Positions 59,965 to 64,000 of a DNA stretch of 64,000 bases are shown in pieces. Position numbers and translations under genes: made by a program. How positions within the stretch are numbered: the stretch's first letter is position 1; each line of letters opens with the position of its first letter. The stretch lies in contig NZ_JANBBF010000009.1 in assembly GCF_024648885.1 (NCBI RefSeq), forward strand, positions 248,001 through 312,000, given 5' to 3'. The DNA comes from Prauserella salsuginis. GTDB taxonomy: Bacteria; Actinomycetota; Actinomycetes; Mycobacteriales; Pseudonocardiaceae. A model generated the notes under the pieces. That model worked only from the letters and a program-made list of their open reading frames with translations, did not search any database and was not told the DNA's origin.

Positions 59965-61275
59965 ATGAACCCTGCGCGGATCGTCGTGGTCGGAACGGGA
60001 TACGTCGGACTCACCACGGGCGCCTGCCTCGCCAGCCTTGGCCATCAGGTGACGTGTGCGGATGTGGACAGAGTGAAGGTCGCCCGGCTGTCGGCCGGCC
60101 GTGTGGACATCGTCGAGCCCGGGTTGCCGGAACTGGTGCGACGCGGGCTGGCCGACGAGACGCTCGCCTTCGTCGTGAGTGCCGCGGACGCGGTGGCGAA
60201 CGCGGATGCCGTGTTCTTGTGTGTACCGACCCCTATGGGTGCGGGCGGTGCCGCCGACCTACGAGCCGTGGAGGAGGTCGTCACCGAGATCGCCGACCGA
60301 TTGCCGTCCGGATGTGCCGTGGTCACCAAATCGACCGTCCCGGTCGGGACGACTCGTCGGATCAGTGCCCTGCTCGGCAGGCCGGACGTACCGGTGGTGT
60401 CGAACCCGGAGTTCCTGCGCGAAGGAACCGCGGTCGACGACTTCCTGGGCCCTGACCGCATCGTCGTCGGGTCCGATACGCCGGAGGCAGCGCGGGCGGT
60501 CGTCGACCTGTACGCCGCTCTGGGGGCGCCGTCGGTGGTCACGGACGCAGCCAGTGCCGAACTGGTGAAGTACGCGGCGAACTGCTTTCTCGCCATGAAG
60601 CTGTCGTATGTCAATTCGGTCGCAGAGCTGTGCGACCGATTTGGCGCCGACATTGCGTCGGTCACCGAAGGTATGGGATACGACCGGCGCATCGGACGCT
60701 CGTTCTTGGCACCAGGTCCGGGATGGGGAGGTTCGTGCCTGCCGAAGGACACGAGTGCGTTGTTGCGGATGTCCGAGTCGGTCGGTTTCGGCTTCGATCT
60801 GCTCGGAGCGGCGATCGCCGAAAACCTCGCCCAGCGCGAGCGGGTCATCTCGAAGATCGCGCGTGCGGTCGGCGGGGACCTGTCCGGCGCTCGTATCGGT
60901 CTGCTGGGTCTCACGTTCAAGGCCGGTACGAACGATCTGCGGGATTCGCCGGCACTCGGCGTGGCGTCCGTGCTGTGCGCTCACGGGGCGGAGGTCACGG
61001 CCTACGACCCGGCAGTCGGCGAAGAGCAGCCCGGAATGCTCGTGGTCGACAGCGCGTACCGAGCCGCAAAGGGCGCTGACGCCGTTGTCGTGCTCACCGA
61101 ATGGCCCGAGTTCCGACGACTGGACTGGCACGTCATGGCCGAGGCGATGCACGGTGACACCGTGTTGGACACGCGGAACCTGCTCGACCCGGGCACGGTT
61201 CTCGATGCGGGACTGAGTTGGCAGGGCATCGGCAGACCGCGTGTTGTCGAGTACGCCACGTCGGCTGTCGGATGA
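59965..61275 (+). CDS. ugd: UDP-glucose 6-dehydrogenase
   Basis: Encodes a 436-residue enzyme converting UDP-glucose to UDP-glucuronate with two NAD+. GTGYVGLTTGACLASLGH is the Rossmann start, Cys258 in GWGGSCLPKD is the catalytic thiol, and KSTVPVGTT, NPEFLREGTAV and LGLTFKAGTNDLRDSPAL are family motifs. It supplies nucleotide sugars for surface glycans. The ATG at 59965 opens the protein; a much longer open frame upstream is not coding. Confidence 0.94.
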   Translation: MNPARIVVVGTGYVGLTTGACLASLGHQVTCADVDRVKVARLSAGRVDIVEPGLPELVRRGLADETLAFVVSAADAVANADAVFLCVPTPMGAGGAADLRAVEEVVTEIADRLPSGCAVVTKSTVPVGTTRRISALLGRPDVPVVSNPEFLREGTAVDDFLGPDRIVVGSDTPEAARAVVDLYAALGAPSVVTDAASAELVKYAANCFLAMKLSYVNSVAELCDRFGADIASVTEGMGYDRRIGRSFLAPGPGWGGSCLPKDTSALLRMSESVGFGFDLLGAAIAENLAQRERVISKIARAVGGDLSGARIGLLGLTFKAGTNDLRDSPALGVASVLCAHGAEVTAYDPAVGEEQPGMLVVDSAYRAAKGADAVVVLTEWPEFRRLDWHVMAEAMHGDTVLDTRNLLDPGTVLDAGLSWQGIGRPRVVEYATSAVG

Positions 61276-61311
61276 CCACACCGTTAGTTGAGGTAACTAC
61301 CTGACTGGCCG

Positions 61312-61317
61312 TAGGGT
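61312..61317 (+). promoter_or_regulatory. -10 element of a probable leaderless transcript
   Basis: TAGGGT ends 6 nt before the GTG at 61324, with no Shine-Dalgarno. Confidence 0.5.
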
Positions 61318-61323
61318 CGTGGC

Positions 61324-63111
61324 GTGTCTGCTGCGAATCCTTCCGCGTTCACCACCAGGCCCGAACTCGCCGGAACTCACGGCATGGTCGCGTCGACGCA
61401 CTGGCTGGCGTCAGCGTCGGGCATGGCCGTGCTCGAGGACGGCGGAAATGCGTTCGACGCCGCAGTTGCCGCCGGGTTCGTCCTCCAGGTGGCCGAGCCG
61501 CACCTGAACGGACCCGGTGGGCAGGTGCCCGCAATCTTTGCGCCTGCCGGCGGGGGTCCGCGCGTGCTGTGCGGCCAGGGAGGGGCGCCCGCAGCGGCCA
61601 CGATCGGTCATTTCGACGACCTCGGTCTGAAGTTGATCCCTGGCAGTGGTCTGCTGCCGGCCACCGTGTCGGGCGCGTGGGATGCCTGGCTGCTGCTCCT
61701 TCGTGACTACGGCACGAAGCCGCTTCGGGACGTGCTCGGGTACGCCATCTCATACGCCTGGAACGGGATCCCTGTCCTGGGCCGGATCGCTTCCACGATC
61801 GATACGGTGTCCGACCTGTTCGCCACCCATTGGCCGACATCCGCACAGCTGTGGTTGCCGGATGGTGATACGCCGACGGTGGGTTCGCTCCACTCGAATC
61901 GCGTCCTGGCCCGAACCTGGCAGCGGTTGCTCGGCGAGGCCGAAACAGTGTCGGGTCGGGAGGAACAGATCGATGCCGCCCGGCGGGCCTGGGCACAGGG
62001 CTTCGTCGCCGAGGCCGTCGACGCCTTCAGTCGTACGGCGTTCCGGGACGATTCCGGACGTGATCACGCCGGCCTGCTCACCGGAGACGATCTGGCGTCC
62101 TGGGAAGCGTCCTATGAGGACGCGATCGTCGCAGATTTCGGCGAATGGAGCCTGGTCAAATGCGGTGCGTGGACGCAGGGACCGACCCTCGTGCAGCAGC
62201 TGCGCATCCTCGAGGAACTCGATCTGTCGTATGTGGATGGTAAGCCGACGGCGCGCACGATCCACCTCGCCACCGAGGCGGCGAAGCTGGCCTTCGCCGA
62301 CCGCGAAGCCTGGTACGGCGACACCGGTGACGTTCCGATCGAGCGCCTGCTTTCGCGCGAGTATGCCGCGCAGCGCCGGGCGCTGATCGGTGATGAGGCG
62401 AGCGATCGGCTGCGCCCCGGGGGTGACGACGCCCGTATGCCGAAAATGATCGAGCGTACGCGTAATACGGCTGCGGGTTCGGGAGCGATCGGCGAACCCA
62501 CCGTCGAACCACAGGGACGAACCCGTGGCGACACGGTGCACATCGACGTTGTCGACGCCGCGGGCAACATCGTGTCCGCCACGCCGTCCGGCGGCTGGCT
62601 GCAGTCCTCGCCCACGATTCCCGAGTTGGGCTTCTGTCTGGACTCGCGGGCCCAGATGTTCTGGCTCGAAGACGGTTTGCCCAACTCGCTGGCGCCGGGG
62701 AAACGGCCGCGGATCACGCTTTCACCGTCCATGGCGTTGCGCGACGGCGAACCGACGCTCGCGTTCGGCACACCCGGCGGGGATCAGCAGGACCAGTGGC
62801 AGCTCTGCTTCTGGCTTGCACACGTCGGTGCCGGGCTGAACCTGCAGGAGTCGATCGATGCACCGGCATGGCACACGACGGCGTTCCCGAGTTCGTTCTA
62901 CCCGAGGGCGTGGACGCCGAAGGAGCTCGTCGTCGAATCGCGCGTGGGAGAAGGAGTGCTCGCCGAGCTGTCCGATCGTGGGCACGACGTGGTTGATGCC
63001 GGACCGTGGGCATTGGGACGTCTTTCGGCGGTGTCGCGTGATCCGAACGGCGGAATCCTTCGTGCGGCGGCGAATGCGCGCGGTATGCAGGGTTACGCCG
63101 TCGGCCGCTGA
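61324..63111 (+). CDS. Gamma-glutamyltransferase family protein
   Basis: Encodes a 595-residue N-terminal-nucleophile hydrolase of the GGT family. HGMVASTHWLASASGMAVLEDGGNAFDAAVAAGFVLQVAEPHLNGPGG is the typical N-terminal block, and Thr404 in TRGDTVHIDVVDAAGN is the expected self-cleavage nucleophile. FGTPGGDQQDQWQLCFWLAHVGAGLNLQESIDAPAWHT is the C-terminal block. No export signal is evident, so it may act in the cytoplasm, more like GGT-like acylases than classical periplasmic GGT. The substrate is unknown. Confidence 0.88.
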   Translation: MSAANPSAFTTRPELAGTHGMVASTHWLASASGMAVLEDGGNAFDAAVAAGFVLQVAEPHLNGPGGQVPAIFAPAGGGPRVLCGQGGAPAAATIGHFDDLGLKLIPGSGLLPATVSGAWDAWLLLLRDYGTKPLRDVLGYAISYAWNGIPVLGRIASTIDTVSDLFATHWPTSAQLWLPDGDTPTVGSLHSNRVLARTWQRLLGEAETVSGREEQIDAARRAWAQGFVAEAVDAFSRTAFRDDSGRDHAGLLTGDDLASWEASYEDAIVADFGEWSLVKCGAWTQGPTLVQQLRILEELDLSYVDGKPTARTIHLATEAAKLAFADREAWYGDTGDVPIERLLSREYAAQRRALIGDEASDRLRPGGDDARMPKMIERTRNTAAGSGAIGEPTVEPQGRTRGDTVHIDVVDAAGNIVSATPSGGWLQSSPTIPELGFCLDSRAQMFWLEDGLPNSLAPGKRPRITLSPSMALRDGEPTLAFGTPGGDQQDQWQLCFWLAHVGAGLNLQESIDAPAWHTTAFPSSFYPRAWTPKELVVESRVGEGVLAELSDRGHDVVDAGPWALGRLSAVSRDPNGGILRAAANARGMQGYAVGR

Positions 63112-63158
63112 CCGGTGCAAGTTGCAGATTCTTGTTCTGTCACAAGGGTTTGCATTGA

Positions 63159-63164
63159 TAACAT
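63159..63164 (+). promoter_or_regulatory. Extended -10 of a probable leaderless transcript
   Basis: TGATAACAT forms an extended -10 (TAACAT at 63159-63164) that ends 6 nt before the ATG at 63171. Confidence 0.5.
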
Positions 63165-63170
63165 GAGATG

Positions 63171-64000
63171 ATGCTCTCGTGGGGGTCGGAGCTCGTCGAT
63201 TCCGGTGTAGCGGTGGTATCGCACTTTGCCGGTATCGCCGATCTGCTCGGTGCGATCGTCGGTGTGCTCAGCGGTGCCGCGTCCGCTGTGCTGTACATGC
63301 TGGCGCGGCGGAACAAGGCGCGGGTCATGGCGATTCACGTCGGCTGGCAGATCGCGCACGACGCAGGCGAGACCGGCGCGGTTGTCTACAATGGATCGAA
63401 CGTGCCGTTGCAGCAACTGGTCGTCACGGTGGTCTGCGGAGCTCGCCGCCGAACGGCTCGCCGCGAGATCGCGGTACTGAGGCCGCAGGACACCCATCTG
63501 TGGCCCAGCGGTGATGTACACGACGCGCTCGTCTCCGATGAACACGAAACCGACCAGCACAAAGTCCAGGTGGTGTTCCGCAGCGGCCGCGAGTGCTGGC
63601 TCCGCGACGAACGCAGCGCCGAACGGATCCGTTCCCTCGTGCTGTGGACGGAACGGACGATGGCGGAACCACTGAAGCGGTACTTTCGCCGTGACGGCCA
63701 CTTCCGCAAGAACTACTCCGTCCGAATCGAGGTTGAATCCTTCGACCGAACCGAGACCTTGGAGACAGCGTTCGGCCAGGTCGCGTCGACCGGACACCCA
63801 CCGGCCGGCTACCGCATACCGGACGTCGTCGCCGGCCCGCACGACTGGCTCGGCCGCGCCGTCGCCGAGGACTGGGTCGAACAGCCACCGCCGACCGTCG
63901 AGGACCGTGCGGGTATGTCATCCGTCGCGGTGGACGCGCTCAGTCACGGCGACCCGATGTATGCGGTGCCGTACGCCATGGACAGCGTCGCGTTGATCCG
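63171..64000 (+). CDS. Membrane-anchored protein fused to a solute-binding-protein-like domain (3' end missing)
   Basis: The frame from ATG 63171 (or 63168) is open to the window end, 276 full codons. One hydrophobic helix (about residues 20-44) is followed by ARRNKAR, so the positive-inside rule places what follows in the cytoplasm. Residues about 60-148 look like a beta-sandwich (VVYNGSNVPLQQLVVTV, LRPQDTHLWPSGD, VVFRSGRECWLRD). From about 154 the sequence follows family 1 solute-binding proteins: SLVLWTERTMAEPLKRYF, VRIEVESFD, then IPDVVAGPHDWLGRAVAEDW and MYAVPYAMDSVALI, which parallel maltose-binding protein. No signal peptide or lipobox is seen. Such a fusion is unusual; a sensor or effector role is only a guess. 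Confidence 0.7.
   Translation, partial: MLSWGSELVDSGVAVVSHFAGIADLLGAIVGVLSGAASAVLYMLARRNKARVMAIHVGWQIAHDAGETGAVVYNGSNVPLQQLVVTVVCGARRRTARREIAVLRPQDTHLWPSGDVHDALVSDEHETDQHKVQVVFRSGRECWLRDERSAERIRSLVLWTERTMAEPLKRYFRRDGHFRKNYSVRIEVESFDRTETLETAFGQVASTGHPPAGYRIPDVVAGPHDWLGRAVAEDWVEQPPPTVEDRAGMSSVAVDALSHGDPMYAVPYAMDSVALI

Noticed and set aside
63093-63842. 249-codon open frame on the minus strand at the right edge
   Set aside because: It lies antisense to the coherent membrane/SBP-like protein, contains no recognisable motif and has the composition of a shadow frame.

Overview
High-GC actinomycete chromosome, most likely a member of the Pseudonocardiaceae. This is inferred from gene content and codon bias; no search could be run. 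The anchor is a block at 6691-22838 in the same order as the M. tuberculosis origin-proximal region Rv0008c-Rv0020c: cwsA, ppiA, a PH-domain-like gene, crgA, trpG, then pknB-pknA-pbpA-rodA-pstP-fhaB-fhaA on the minus strand, ending at tRNA-Leu(CAG). The window therefore lies near oriC and carries the growth, division and peptidoglycan-signalling locus. A rhomboid protease and a class E sortase with a small membrane partner are inserted into that order.

Left flank (1-6568): a GAF-domain regulator, a TIGR03086-type protein, an MFS transporter bracketed by a 35-bp direct repeat, a csaA-like gene broken by one extra base, an AadA-like nucleotidyltransferase with a repetitive acidic insert, a DUF2020-type lipoprotein and a small conserved protein.

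Right of the tRNA (22839-41408): a PLP trans-sulfuration enzyme, then a tightly overlapping Opp/Dpp-type ABC importer operon ending in an amidase. Next come single metabolic genes: a mycofactocin-type SDR, an MsnO8-like flavin monooxygenase, an MFS transporter, a CitE-like lyase, an ALO-type FAD oxidase, an alanine-racemase-like protein and a TetR regulator. The gaps here hold arrays of short tandem repeats.

41409-48683: two unrecognised small genes lie opposite an HTH-TPR regulator, with a striking 15-bp repeat array between them. An APH-like kinase and a minus-strand copper cassette (ycnI-copC-copD plus a membrane protein) follow.

48772-54639: an osmoprotection operon in which a BCCT betaine transporter is translationally coupled to a complete OpuC/ProU-type ABC importer. 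A 14-codon open frame with a strong RBS overlaps the BCCT start.

54717-64000: a DUF6474-like protein, a TM0106-type RecB-like nuclease overlapping tail-to-tail with a DUF222/HNH endonuclease, an SDR, a UDP-glucose dehydrogenase and a gamma-glutamyltransferase. The window ends inside an unusual gene whose N-terminal membrane segment is followed by a beta-rich domain and then a maltose-binding-protein-like domain that the charge pattern places in the cytoplasm. That truncated gene and the dispersed repeat families are the most novel items.
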